NCBI GenBank assembly: GCA_052390275.1
Contig: JBQTHD010000010.1
Span: 1-64,000, forward strand
Length of the DNA stretch: 64,000 nt
DNA from: JBQTHD01 sp052390275
GTDB lineage: Bacteria > Actinomycetota > Acidimicrobiia > Acidimicrobiales > AC-14
Direction of reading: 5' to 3'
Each line of letters opens with the position of its first letter. Positions within the stretch are counted from its first letter, which is position 1. Position numbers and translations under genes: made by a program. This document shows, one piece after another, positions 33,810 to 41,657 of this stretch. The notes under the pieces were generated by a model. It did no database searches, was not told where the DNA came from, and saw only the letters and a program-made list of their open reading frames with translations.

Positions 33810-33874
33810 GATGGCGATCTCCGATCAAAGGCCAGAGGAGTACTGGGCGAAGCCGTCTCGGAAAAGCCTCAGGT

Positions 33875-33880
33875 TAGGCT
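33875..33880 (+). promoter_or_regulatory. -10 hexamer TAGGCT
   Basis: TAGGCT ends 7 nt before GTG 33888, predicting a leaderless transcript for the small hypothetical gene. Confidence 0.45.
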
Positions 33881-33887
33881 CACCGCC

Positions 33888-34235
33888 GTGGAAAATCCGG
33901 AGGATCCGACGGTTTCAGCCGTGGTCAAGGTCAAGGGAAGCCCCGATCCCCTGGCGCTGGGCAAGATCAAGACCGGGTTCTCGGCCCTGGGTTTCGAGGT
34001 TCACGCCCCGCTGGGGGCGATGTTCTCCATCGGCGCCCGCCGGTCGGTCTTCGAGAGGGTGTTCGAGGCCACCCTGTCCATCGACGAGTCCAGCCTGGCC
34101 GCTGCCGTGACCCTGGCCGACGGCGGGGTGGATCTGCCTCTGGCGCCCCTGTCCGACGAGGTGAGGGTCCAGGTGGAATCGGTGGCCTTCATGCCGCCCC
34201 CGGCCTTTCCCATGGACTTCGCCTCCGCCAACTGA
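33888..34235 (+). CDS. Conserved-looking hypothetical protein
   Basis: 115 residues starting at GTG 33888, which is fixed by a -10 hexamer 7 nt upstream. No family is recognised. The text alternates strands and helices (GKIKTGFSALGFEVHAPLGA, RSVFERVFEATLSIDE, DEVRVQVESVAFMP), with no membrane segment or signal. It looks like a small cytoplasmic alpha/beta protein. It is convergent with serS, with 21 nt between the stops. Confidence 0.6.
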   Translation: MENPEDPTVSAVVKVKGSPDPLALGKIKTGFSALGFEVHAPLGAMFSIGARRSVFERVFEATLSIDESSLAAAVTLADGGVDLPLAPLSDEVRVQVESVAFMPPPAFPMDFASAN

Positions 34236-34256
34236 GCAGGCCACCGGGAAGGCGTC

Positions 34257-35567
34257 TCAGACGGGCTCGGTCCGCCGGGGGGTGATTGAGGTGACGGTTC
34301 CGAAATAGGGGGCCAGGGCGGTGGGGATGGCCACGGTGCCGTCCGGCTGGCGGTAGGTCTCCACCACGGCCGCCCATACCCGGGGCACGGCCAGGGCGGA
34401 ACCGTTGAGGGTGTGGACCTCGGCCGTTGCGCGCGAACCTCTGGCCGACACCGGCCGGTAGCGGATCTGGGCACGCCGGGCCTGGTAGTCGGCGAACCAG
34501 GTCACCGACGAGGCCTCCAGCCACTGATCACAACCGGGGGCGTACACCTCCAGGTCAAACGTGCGAGCGGCCGAGGGGGACAGGTCTCCGGCGCAGAGGT
34601 CCACGACCCGGTAGGCCAAACTCAGGGCGGCGAGCGCACCCTCGGCCCGGGCCAACAGGTCTGCGTGGACCGCGGCCGCCGTCTCGGGGGTGGCGTAGGC
34701 CAGGATCTCGACCTTGTCGAACTCATGAACCCGCAGCAGGCCCCGGGTGTCGCGACCGGCCGCGCCGGCTTCCCGCCGGAAGCAACTGGTGTGGGCCATC
34801 ATGCGGATCGGTAGCTCGTCCTCGTCGAAGACCTCGCCCATTCCCATGGAGGTGAGCGGCACCTCGGCGGTGGGCACCGCCCAAAGGCCGTCACGCTCGA
34901 TGGCGTAGGCCTCGTCGGCGAATTTGGGCAGGTGACCTGTGGCCACCATGGTCTCGGTGCGGACCAGGGTGGGGGGGCGAACCTCCTCGAAGGCGTCCCG
35001 GTTGCGGTCGAGGGCCAACTGGCACAGGGCCCGGGCGAGGCGGGCTCCCTCGGCTCTCAACAGCGGGAACATGGCTCCCGACAACCGCGCCCCCCGCTCC
35101 AGGTCCAAGATGCCCAGATCGGCGCCCACCTCCCAGTGGGGGACTCGTTGATGCTCCCTGTAGGCGCCGGCGTCGTAGCCCTCGACCCGCAGGACGACGT
35201 TGTCGGCCTCCCCGGTGCCGTCGGGGCAGTCGGCGGCAGCCGGGTTGGGGATCCTCAGCAGGACCGCCCGCAGATCGTCGGCCGCGGCGGTCACTGCTGC
35301 GGCGGCGCCGCTTTGGGCCCGGCCCAGCTCCCGGCTCTCGGCCCGCAGCCCGTCGGCGCGCTCCCGCTCCCCTGAGCGCATCAATTCCCCCACCTGGCGG
35401 GACAGTTCGTTTATCCGCTTCGCCAGTTCCTCGGCCCGGGCCCGGGCGTCACGCTCGGCCCGGTCAGCCGCCGCCGCCCGATCGGCCAACTCCGGATCCG
35501 CGCCCCTGCGGCCCAGGGCCACCCGCAGGCCGTCCAGATCGGTGCGCAGCAGCCTGGGGTCGATCAC
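34257..35567 (-). CDS. serS: Seryl-tRNA synthetase
   Basis: 436 residues from GTG 35567; TACTTT ends 8 nt upstream and fixes this start over 35591. The N-terminal antiparallel coiled-coil arm that grips tRNA-Ser is plain (LAKRINELSRQVGELMRSG). The class II core follows: motif 2 text CFRREAGAAGRDTRGLLRVHEF and motif 3 region NGSALAVPRVWAAVVETYR. Length is normal for the family. It charges tRNA-Ser (and Sec if present). Divergent from the ABC ATPase gene, sharing promoter bases. Confidence 0.95.
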   Translation of the reverse strand: MIDPRLLRTDLDGLRVALGRRGADPELADRAAAADRAERDARARAEELAKRINELSRQVGELMRSGERERADGLRAESRELGRAQSGAAAAVTAAADDLRAVLLRIPNPAAADCPDGTGEADNVVLRVEGYDAGAYREHQRVPHWEVGADLGILDLERGARLSGAMFPLLRAEGARLARALCQLALDRNRDAFEEVRPPTLVRTETMVATGHLPKFADEAYAIERDGLWAVPTAEVPLTSMGMGEVFDEDELPIRMMAHTSCFRREAGAAGRDTRGLLRVHEFDKVEILAYATPETAAAVHADLLARAEGALAALSLAYRVVDLCAGDLSPSAARTFDLEVYAPGCDQWLEASSVTWFADYQARRAQIRYRPVSARGSRATAEVHTLNGSALAVPRVWAAVVETYRQPDGTVAIPTALAPYFGTVTSITPRRTEPV

Positions 35568-35575
35568 CGCGGTGG

Positions 35576-35585
35576 AAAGTAGCGT
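35576..35585. promoter_or_regulatory. Overlapping divergent -10 hexamers
   Basis: Minus-strand TACTTT (35576-35581) is 8 nt before serS GTG 35567. Plus-strand TAGCGT (35580-35585) is 8 nt before the ABC ATPase GTG 35594. The two hexamers share the T and A at 35580-35581, so polymerase should not be able to open both at once. Confidence 0.55.
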
Positions 35586-35593
35586 GCCCACCC

Positions 35594-36649
35594 GTGCCGG
35601 CTGTGGAGGTTTCCGACCTGGTGGTTCGTTACGGGTCCGGACTCACCGCCGTGGCCGGTTTGTCCTTCTCGGCCGAGGCCGGCGAGGTGCTGGCCATCCT
35701 CGGCCCCAACGGAGCGGGCAAGACCACCACCATCGAGACCCTGGAGGGCTACCGCACGCCCACTTCCGGTCGGGTACGGGTACTCGGCCTCGACCCGGTG
35801 GCCGACCACGACGCCCTGGTCAGCCGCATCGGGGTCATGCTCCAGGGAGGAGGCGTCTATCCCGGGATCCGCCCGGCCGAGGCCGTTCGCCTCTTCGCCG
35901 CCTATTACGCCGGCTCCCACCATGCCGCATTCCACGACGCCGCCTCCCACCATGCCGCATCCCACGACGCCGCCTCCCACCATGCCGCATCCCACGACGC
36001 CGGCTCCCACCGTGCCGCCTCCCACGGCCGCCCGCAGGACCCCGCCGCCGTGCTTGACCGGGTGGGCCTGGGTCGGGTGGCCAACACCCCCTGGCGGCGG
36101 CTTTCGGGGGGCGAGCGCCAGCGCCTGTCCCTGGCGCTGGCGCTTTTGGGTCGCCCCGAGGTGGTGTTCCTGGACGAGCCCACCGCCGGGATCGACGTGG
36201 AGGGCCGCCAACTGGTCCGCCAGGTCGTCCGGGACCTGCGCGAGGAGGGGGTGTGTGTGCTGCTGGCCACCCATGAGTTGGTCGAGGCGGAGCGGACGGC
36301 CGACCGGGTGATCATCGTGGCCGCCGGACGGGTGGTGGCGAGCGGGACACTGGCGGAACTGGCCGCCGGGCAGGGTCCGGCCGCCCTTTCCTTCCGGGTC
36401 CCTGCCGGCCTGGACGTTGCCGCCCTGGGTGCGGCCCTGGGTCGGCGGATCGACGAGGTGGAACCGGGCGACTACCGGGTGACCGGGCCGACCAGCCCGG
36501 CCATGGTGGCCCACCTGGCCACCTGGTTGGCCGACCATGACCTGGCTCTTTCCGACCTTCATTCGGGGCAGGCCAGCCTGGAGGAGGTCTTCCTGGCCCT
36601 AACCGGTGAGGGCCTTGTCGGCGACGCCCTCGTTGGCGAAATGGTCTGA
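35594..36649 (+). CDS. ABC transporter ATPase (DrrA type) with His-rich repeat insert
   Basis: 351 residues from GTG 35594. Walker A GPNGAGKTT is at ~residue 37, the signature LSGGERQRLSLALALL at ~170, Walker B VVFLDEPTAGID at ~190, and the switch His in LLATHELVEAE. A C-terminal extension (~240-351) is the DrrA-type domain. Between LFAAYYAG and the DPAAVLDRVGL helix, where relatives have a few residues, lie about 38 residues of SHHAASHDAA repeats with ~13 His. The pair with the permease at 36660 would export a lipid or drug. The insert is outside the catalytic motifs, so activity is probably kept. Confidence 0.88.
   Translation: MPAVEVSDLVVRYGSGLTAVAGLSFSAEAGEVLAILGPNGAGKTTTIETLEGYRTPTSGRVRVLGLDPVADHDALVSRIGVMLQGGGVYPGIRPAEAVRLFAAYYAGSHHAAFHDAASHHAASHDAASHHAASHDAGSHRAASHGRPQDPAAVLDRVGLGRVANTPWRRLSGGERQRLSLALALLGRPEVVFLDEPTAGIDVEGRQLVRQVVRDLREEGVCVLLATHELVEAERTADRVIIVAAGRVVASGTLAELAAGQGPAALSFRVPAGLDVAALGAALGRRIDEVEPGDYRVTGPTSPAMVAHLATWLADHDLALSDLHSGQASLEEVFLALTGEGLVGDALVGEMV
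35916..36028 (+). repeat. 30-nt tandem repeat encoding SHHAASHDAA
   Basis: Nearly four in-frame copies of a 30-nt unit (TCCCACCATGCCGCATCCCA plus ten bases), the last ones diverged to SHDAGSHRAASHG. It encodes a His-rich loop in the ABC ATPase. Confidence 0.85.
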
Positions 36650-36659
36650 TGGGGCGCGC

Positions 36660-37430
36660 TTGAACTCGGTTACGAACAAGGGATCGACCAGGATCAAGGG
36701 ATCGTTCGCTCGCCGGGTCCTGGCCCAGGCCCGGGCGGAGTTGACGCTCACCCTGCGCCGGGGGGAGTCGGTGCTGGTCAGCCTGGGTTTACCCGTCCTG
36801 CTGCTGGTGTTCTTCTCACTGATCGACGTGGTCCCCACCGGGGCCACGGGCCGGGCGGTGGACTTCTTGGCCCCCGGGGTCCTGGCCCTGGCGGTGATGT
36901 CCACCGCAATGGTCGGCGTCGGTATCGCCACCGCCTTCGAGCGCCAGTACGGCGTTCTCAAGCGGTTGGGCTCCACTCCGCTGGGGCGGCCGGCTCTGCT
37001 GGCGGGAAAGACGCTGGCGGTGGTGGCGGTGGAGTTGATCCAGATCGTCGTTCTCACCGCCACCGCCGCCCTACTGGGTTGGCGGCCATCCGGTTCAGTG
37101 CTGGTGGTGGCCGCCGCCCTGGCGCTCGGAACAGTGGCCTTCTCCGGGTTGGGATTGCTGATGGCCGGATCGCTCAAGGCCGAGGTGGTTCTGGCCGTGG
37201 CCAACGGGCTCTATGTGGTCCTGCTGCTTCTGGGGGGGATGGTCGTCCCCCTCGACGTGCTGCCCGAACCCATCTCGGCAGTGGCTCGCCTGCTACCGGC
37301 GGCAGCCTTGTCCGACCTGGTTCACGCCGGATCGGCGGGCGACCCTGCCCCGGCGGCCGCTTGGCTGGTCCTGGCCGGCTGGGCGGTCCTGGGACCGCTG
37401 GCCGCGTCCCGCACGTTCCGCTGGGAATAG
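36660..37430 (+). CDS. ABC-2 type transporter permease
   Basis: 256 residues from TTG 36660; the start is uncertain, with an in-frame GTG at 36606 overlapping the ATPase gene. Six helices: LVSLGLPVLLLVFFSLIDVV, VLALAVMSTAMVGVGIAT, VVAVELIQIVVLTATAALLG and others. The LERQYGVLKRLGSTPLGRPAL loop (here FERQYG...) is typical of DrrB/ABC2 exporters. It forms the membrane part of the exporter with the preceding ATPase. Substrate unknown. Confidence 0.8.
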   Translation: MNSVTNKGSTRIKGSFARRVLAQARAELTLTLRRGESVLVSLGLPVLLLVFFSLIDVVPTGATGRAVDFLAPGVLALAVMSTAMVGVGIATAFERQYGVLKRLGSTPLGRPALLAGKTLAVVAVELIQIVVLTATAALLGWRPSGSVLVVAAALALGTVAFSGLGLLMAGSLKAEVVLAVANGLYVVLLLLGGMVVPLDVLPEPISAVARLLPAAALSDLVHAGSAGDPAPAAAWLVLAGWAVLGPLAASRTFRWE

Positions 37431-37435
37431 GGCTG

Positions 37436-37528
37436 GTGGCCGCCCCGACCGAAAGCGAAGGGCCGCTGTGTCCATGCGGACGGACCCGTCAAGTCAACTA
37501 CCGGCGATTCTGCGGGGAATGCCGGTAG
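37436..37528 (+). CDS. 30-residue putative zinc-ribbon microprotein
   Basis: GTG 37436, five bases after the permease stop, opens 30 codons that end at TAG 37526-37528. The product has CPCG near residue 12 and CGEC near the end (PLCPCGRTRQVNYRRFCGEC), a four-Cys pattern suited to one Zn ion, with a basic core. An AGGG lies upstream. It is too short to prove by codon use, and could be chance in GC-rich DNA, but spacing and the Cys pairs argue for a real gene. Confidence 0.4.
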   Translation: MAAPTESEGPLCPCGRTRQVNYRRFCGECR

Positions 37529-37541
37529 TTGGGGCCTTCGT

Positions 37542-37724
37542 TCAGCTGGCGACGCCCAGTTCGGCCAGACGCCGGTCGATGGCGCCCCGAAGCACGGTGA
37601 GTTGGGAGATCTCCGACTCCGACGTCGCCTCCTCGGCGTTGCAGCAACTGCAACCGCAGGTGCAGGGGTCGTCAACCGCGGTCTTGATGATGGTGGTGGA
37701 ACAGCCGCATGAGCATCCAGCCAT
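37542..37724 (-). CDS. Small Cys-rich protein, metallothionein-like N-terminus
   Basis: 60 residues from ATG 37724, with an excellent AGGAGG 7 nt upstream; the longer in-frame extension to 37808 lies in promoter DNA. The first half has eight Cys in CSCGCS and CTCGCSCC clusters, separated by a TAVDDP stretch. The second half is a single predicted helix (ESEISQLTVLRGAIDRRLAE). Dense CxC/CC spacing suggests binding of Cu, Zn or an Fe-S cluster; I know no exact family. Its own TTGACA promoter, rare in this window, suggests regulated or strong expression. Confidence 0.7.
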   Translation of the reverse strand: MAGCSCGCSTTIIKTAVDDPCTCGCSCCNAEEATSESEISQLTVLRGAIDRRLAELGVAS

Positions 37725-37784
37725 GTCATTGCCTCCTGATCGTTCTGCGGCGGCCCGGAGGGTCACCGGCTTGATGTCAGAAGG

Positions 37785-37813
37785 GTAGAAGCCGGCCCAT
37801 GGGGCCATGTCAA
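37785..37813 (-). promoter_or_regulatory. Promoter of the Cys-rich gene (TTGACA ... TACCCT)
   Basis: Minus-strand consensus -35 TTGACA at 37813-37808. Candidate -10 elements are TACCCT (37790-37785, 17-20 nt spacing depending on the choice) or TCTACC. Transcription would begin about 50 nt before the AGGAGG and ATG 37724, unlike the leaderless genes around it. Confidence 0.45.
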
Positions 37814-37863
37814 GAACTTTTTTCGACCAATTTCTGTCCGGCCCGAAAGGGAACCGACGACGC

Positions 37864-38493
37864 TCAATGGCCCGGGCGGCTGCGGGCGTTGAAGCGGTTC
37901 ATGGCCGCGGCCACCCCGTCGCTGAGGATGCATTCCACCGCATCGGCGGCCAATTCAACGGCCACGTCGAGGTCCTTGCGTTCCCGAGACGAGGGACGGC
38001 GGAGTACGTGGCCGATCTGACCACCCTCCGAACGACCGGCCGGACCGTCCATCGATCGAGCAGCCGATGAGGCCTCGGCCCCGCCCGCCTTGCCGATGCC
38101 GATTCGCACCCGCAGGAACCCGTTGGTCCCCAGGTGCGCCTGAATTGACCTGAGCCCGTTGTGGCCAGCGGTTCCTCCCCCTTCCTTGACCCGCACCACC
38201 CCCGAAGGCAGGTCGAGTTCGTCGTGGAGGACAACCAGGCGCTGGGGCTGGCCCTCGACGCCATAGCGGCGCGCCAGCATGCGCACCGACTCTCCGGAAA
38301 GGTTCATGAACGTCTGGGGGAAGGCCAGGGCCAGGCGACACCCGCCGAGGATCACCTCATCGGCCAGTGCCCGCTCCGGGCTGCGACGCAGGGAGCCGCC
38401 ATGGCGGCAGGCCAACAGGGCGACGGTGTCGGCCCCCAAATTGTGGCGAGTGCCCTGATAGCGAGATCCGGGGTTGCCCAGACCCACGGCCAC
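37864..38493 (-). CDS. pth: Peptidyl-tRNA hydrolase
   Basis: 209 residues from GTG 38493, 56 nt after the rplY stop. VAVGLGNPGSRYQGTRHNLG holds the catalytic His; FPQTFMNLSGE and VVLHDELDLPSG supply the conserved Asn and Asp; GGTAGHNGLRSI is the tRNA-binding loop. It frees tRNA from prematurely released peptidyl-tRNA. rplY-pth is a conserved pair. The C-terminal tail has an acidic/basic extension beyond the usual end (ERKDLDVAVELAADAVECIL). Confidence 0.92.
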   Translation of the reverse strand: MAVGLGNPGSRYQGTRHNLGADTVALLACRHGGSLRRSPERALADEVILGGCRLALAFPQTFMNLSGESVRMLARRYGVEGQPQRLVVLHDELDLPSGVVRVKEGGGTAGHNGLRSIQAHLGTNGFLRVRIGIGKAGGAEASSAARSMDGPAGRSEGGQIGHVLRRPSSRERKDLDVAVELAADAVECILSDGVAAAMNRFNARSRPGH

Positions 38494-38548
38494 CAGGTCG
38501 GCCGGGGTGCCCTCCCGGGGCGGCCGCAGGGCTATTTGAAGAAGGCTC

Positions 38549-39097
38549 CTACTCGCTGTCGGGCGGCGCCGAGTCCGTCCCGGGAACCTCGGCCGCATCG
38601 GTTGCGGCCGTCCCGGTGTCGGCGGTCTCGGCAGATGCCGGGACGGTCCCGGCCCCCCCGGCGGCGGCGGTCCCGGCGGGCGCAGCGGGCTCTTCTGCCT
38701 CGATGGCGGCCAGCTCAGCGGGGTCGACCACCATGAAGTCAATGTGGGCCACGTTGTTGCGCACCGCATCGCGTTGGATCCGGTGGGCTCGAGCCAGATG
38801 CTTCACCTCACCCAGGTCCAGCGAGAGCAGCACGCTCGCCGGTGGGCGTCCGCCCAGCACGGCGCGCAGTTCCCGCCGGTCCACGGAGATGGCGACCGAC
38901 TCCACCCCTCGGCCGTAGACGACCGCCGGGATCCTGCCGGCGGCCCGAAGTCGGCGGGAGGCGGGGCTGCCGGTGGCCCGGGAGGTCTCAGCGGCCAGGA
39001 CCGGGGCCGCCGACACTGGGGAAGCAGCAGACGAAGGGGCGGTGGCCGAGGGGGAGGCGGGGTCCCGATCGGAAAGGGTCGGGGCGACGGCAGACAT
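38549..39097 (-). CDS. rplY: 50S ribosomal protein bL25 (CTC/TL5 type)
   Basis: 182 residues from ATG 39097; TAGGGT lies 7 nt upstream. The L25 domain that binds 5S rRNA is shown by ASRRLRAAGRIPAVVYGRG and VESVAISVDRRELRAVLGG; the TL5-type C-terminal domain by HRIQRDAVRNNVAHIDFMVV. About 50 N-terminal residues are a Ser/Ala/Pro-rich extension and the last ~40 an Ala/Thr/Glu-rich tail, both likely disordered. Followed by pth. Confidence 0.88.
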   Translation of the reverse strand: MSAVAPTLSDRDPASPSATAPSSAASPVSAAPVLAAETSRATGSPASRRLRAAGRIPAVVYGRGVESVAISVDRRELRAVLGGRPPASVLLSLDLGEVKHLARAHRIQRDAVRNNVAHIDFMVVDPAELAAIEAEEPAAPAGTAAAGGAGTVPASAETADTGTAATDAAEVPGTDSAPPDSE

Positions 39098-39104
39098 GAT
39101 TAGA

Positions 39105-39110
39105 ACCCTA
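39105..39110 (-). promoter_or_regulatory. -10 hexamer TAGGGT for rplY
   Basis: Minus-strand TAGGGT, 7 nt before ATG 39097, so rplY-pth is probably transcribed without a leader. The stretch 39111-39283 up to the prs stop shows no gene. Confidence 0.5.
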
Positions 39111-39283
39111 GTGCCCTGACCACGAACCACTGCTGCTCCGGCCAGAACTGCCGCCGCCGGCGTTCACGTCGGTGACTCGCGCAGAGGATGAGGCGTCGTC
39201 CTGCGGCCTTGGCAGCGACTTCTCTGACCGACCCTGATGGCCTGTGCCCCGCGGGCAGGCGTTCATGGTCAGTTCCCACCACC

Positions 39284-40252
39284 TCAGGCTTGGTTCTCAC
39301 CGCCGAACAGCTCCGACACCGAGGCGTCCTCGAACACGGCGTCCAGGGCGTCAGCGATGATCCCAGCCACCGACAGCACCTCGATTTTGGCCGAATGGTC
39401 CGCCGGCAGCGGCAGAGTGTTGGTGACCACCACCCGGGTCAGGGCCGACTTGTCCAGGCGCACCAGGGCCGGCCCGGACAGGACCCCGTGGGTGGCCATG
39501 GCCCAAACCTCGGTCGCCCCCTGGGACATCAACAGATCGGCGGCAGCACAGACTGTTCCAGCGGTGTCGATCATGTCGTCGATGATCACGCAGTGGCGGC
39601 CCGCCACCTCACCCATGACGTCGACCGCCTCCACCACGTTGGCCTTTCCGGCCGGCCGGCGCTTGTAGATGCTGGCCAGGTCGGCGCCCAGGTGTTCGGC
39701 GTAGCGGGCCGAGTACTTCATGCGACCAATGTCGGGCGAGACGATGACCGGCGTGCCTGTCACCTGGGAACGGAGATAGTCGAGCAGGACGGGCATGGCT
39801 GTCAGGTGGTCAACCGGCCCGTCGAAGAAGCCCTGAATCTGGCCGGAATGGAGGTCCACGCTGAGGACCCGGTGGGCGCCCGCCGCCCTGAGGATGTCGG
39901 CCACCAACTTGGCGGTGATCGGCTCCCGGCCCGACGCCTTGCGGTCCTGGCGGGAGTAGCCGTAGAAGGGACAGACGGCGGTGATCCGCTTGGCTGAGGC
40001 GCGCTTGGCCGCGTCGATCATGATGGCCTGCTCCATGATCGAGGAGTTGACCGGTGGCCCGTGAGTCTGGACGATGAACACATCGGCCCCCCGGATTGAC
40101 TCACCGAACCGGCAGTAGATCTCCCCGTTGGCGAACTCCGACAGATGGGCGTCGGCCAGATCCACGCCGAGGTGGGCGGCAATCTCCGCCGCCAAAGGGA
40201 CGTTGCAGCGCCCCGTCACCAACTGCAGACGCTTCTTGGTGACGAGCTCCAT
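39284..40252 (-). CDS. prs: Ribose-phosphate pyrophosphokinase (PRPP synthase)
   Basis: 322 residues from ATG 40252; a GTG 25 codons upstream would add an extension without family support. Key parts: FANGEIYCRFGESIRGADVF, FPFYGYSRQDRK-like VCPFYGYSRQDRKASGREPI (ATP loop), VLSVDLHSGQIQGFF, PDIGRMKYSARYA, and the PRPP-binding CVIIDDMIDTAGT. It makes PRPP from ribose-5-phosphate and ATP for nucleotide, His and Trp synthesis. Order glmU-prs is classic for bacteria. Confidence 0.95.
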   Translation of the reverse strand: MELVTKKRLQLVTGRCNVPLAAEIAAHLGVDLADAHLSEFANGEIYCRFGESIRGADVFIVQTHGPPVNSSIMEQAIMIDAAKRASAKRITAVCPFYGYSRQDRKASGREPITAKLVADILRAAGAHRVLSVDLHSGQIQGFFDGPVDHLTAMPVLLDYLRSQVTGTPVIVSPDIGRMKYSARYAEHLGADLASIYKRRPAGKANVVEAVDVMGEVAGRHCVIIDDMIDTAGTVCAAADLLMSQGATEVWAMATHGVLSGPALVRLDKSALTRVVVTNTLPLPADHSAKIEVLSVAGIIADALDAVFEDASVSELFGGENQA

Positions 40253-40331
40253 CACGAGATGGCCGGATTGTAAGGCGCCAGGGTCGCGGGCGGCGAGGTT
40301 GGCCGCAGCGACATCACGGATCGGCACTTCT

Positions 40332-41552
40332 TCAGTGCGGGTCGCCGGGCGAGGTGACTCCCGGGCGCCACAGCCCGGCCGGGTCCCCGGGCCTCACCTC
40401 ACCGGGGCAGAGAACGGTGAAGGGATCCAGGCGGACGCCCGCACCAACCTCGGCTCTCTGTCCCGACACGAAGGACATGGAACAGGCCGGGCCGATGGCG
40501 CAGTCCCGCAGGAGGACGTGGGGTCCGATCTGTGAACCCGGTCCGACGGTGGTGTTGCCCTTGAGGATGGTGCCGGGCCCGAGAACCACATCCGGGGCCA
40601 GGCGGACGCCCGCGTCGACATAGGTGGTCCGGGGGTCGATCATGGTCACGCCCGACCCCATCCAGCCGGAGTTGATGCGATCGCGCATCACCTCCTCGGC
40701 CTGGGCCAATTGGCAACGGTCATTGACGCCGAACGCTTCTGCCGGATCGGGAGCCGGGAGGGTCTCGACGTTGTGCCCGGCCCCGGCCAGGACCCCGATC
40801 ACGTCGGTCAGGTAGTACTCGCCCTGGCTGTTGTTGGGCCGTAGGCGCCGCAGTGCCGGGGAGAGCAGGCTGCGGCGGAACAGGTATGTCGAGGTGGCCA
40901 CCTCGTCGATCGCCTTCTCCTGGGAGTCGGCATCGGCCTGCTCGACGATGCGCATCACCCGACCGGCCCGATCGCGCACCACCCGACCCATACCAGTGGG
41001 GTCGGTCATTCGGGCCGACATCATGGTCGCGGCCGCCTCCGATCGGGCGTGGCGATCCACAAGAGCGGTCAGGGTGGACGTCCTGATCAGGGGGGTATCG
41101 CCGGCCAGAACCAGCACGTCGTCCTCGTCGCCGGCGTCAGTGTCGCGGTCCCGGTCGTAGCCGGCATCGAACCCCGGGTCGAAGTCGAGGTCACCCCAAA
41201 GGGCTGAAACCGCCACCATCACCGCGTCGCCGGTGCCCCGCGCCACTTTCTGGACCACGAAGTCGATCGGCAGGCGGGGCGGAGCCAGCGACCGGACCGC
41301 CGTCATCACCGCCTCGGCCCCGACCCCGATCACCACCACCACCCGTCGGGGACCGATTCCGGCCACGGCATCGAGAACGTGAAGGAGCATGGGCCGGCCG
41401 CAGATGTCATGAAGCGGCTTGGGCAGGCCCGACCGCATTCGGCTGCCGGCGCCAGCGGCCATGATCACCACCGAGGTCGAAGCCGCAGACGGGGCTGAAG
41501 TCGCCGGGGGGTTGGGGGCCACAGCCGCCGGTAGGGCCAACGGCGCAGACAT
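40332..41552 (-). CDS. glmU: GlmU-like N-acetylglucosamine-1-phosphate uridylyltransferase, C-terminally short
   Basis: 406 residues. The uridylyltransferase half is clear: VVIMAAGAGSRMRSGLPKPL, VQKVARGTGDAVMVAVSALW, LVLAGDTPLIRTSTL, QGEYYLTDVIGVLAGAGHNV, and the actinobacterial hinge FGVNDRCQLAQAEEVM. A left-handed beta-helix begins (GPGTILKGNTTVGPGSQIGP) but stops after four or five coils. The ~100 residues with the acetyltransferase His and the KAGHLTYLGD-type motif are absent, so only the second GlmU reaction (UDP-GlcNAc formation) is expected. There is also an Asp-rich insert (~130-150, GYDRDRDTDAGDEDD). No stop-codon mutation or frameshift is visible near the end. Confidence 0.85.
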   Translation of the reverse strand: MSAPLALPAAVAPNPPATSAPSAASTSVVIMAAGAGSRMRSGLPKPLHDICGRPMLLHVLDAVAGIGPRRVVVVIGVGAEAVMTAVRSLAPPRLPIDFVVQKVARGTGDAVMVAVSALWGDLDFDPGFDAGYDRDRDTDAGDEDDVLVLAGDTPLIRTSTLTALVDRHARSEAAATMMSARMTDPTGMGRVVRDRAGRVMRIVEQADADSQEKAIDEVATSTYLFRRSLLSPALRRLRPNNSQGEYYLTDVIGVLAGAGHNVETLPAPDPAEAFGVNDRCQLAQAEEVMRDRINSGWMGSGVTMIDPRTTYVDAGVRLAPDVVLGPGTILKGNTTVGPGSQIGPHVLLRDCAIGPACSMSFVSGQRAEVGAGVRLDPFTVLCPGEVRPGDPAGLWRPGVTSPGDPH

Positions 41553-41657
41553 CAGGCGAAAGCCTGGTTGGGATCGGCGGCCACCGGCCTCATTCTGATG
41601 CTCCGTTTCCTCCCCGACCGTTTGGTGGGCGGGGCCTGACCAGGCTCTTTATGAAAG

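Noticed and set aside
37801..37830. Intrinsic terminator with a T run near 37818
   Set aside because: The only nearby stem is short (GGCCC/GGGCC) and there is no upstream gene on the matching strand; the same bases hold the TTGACA promoter.
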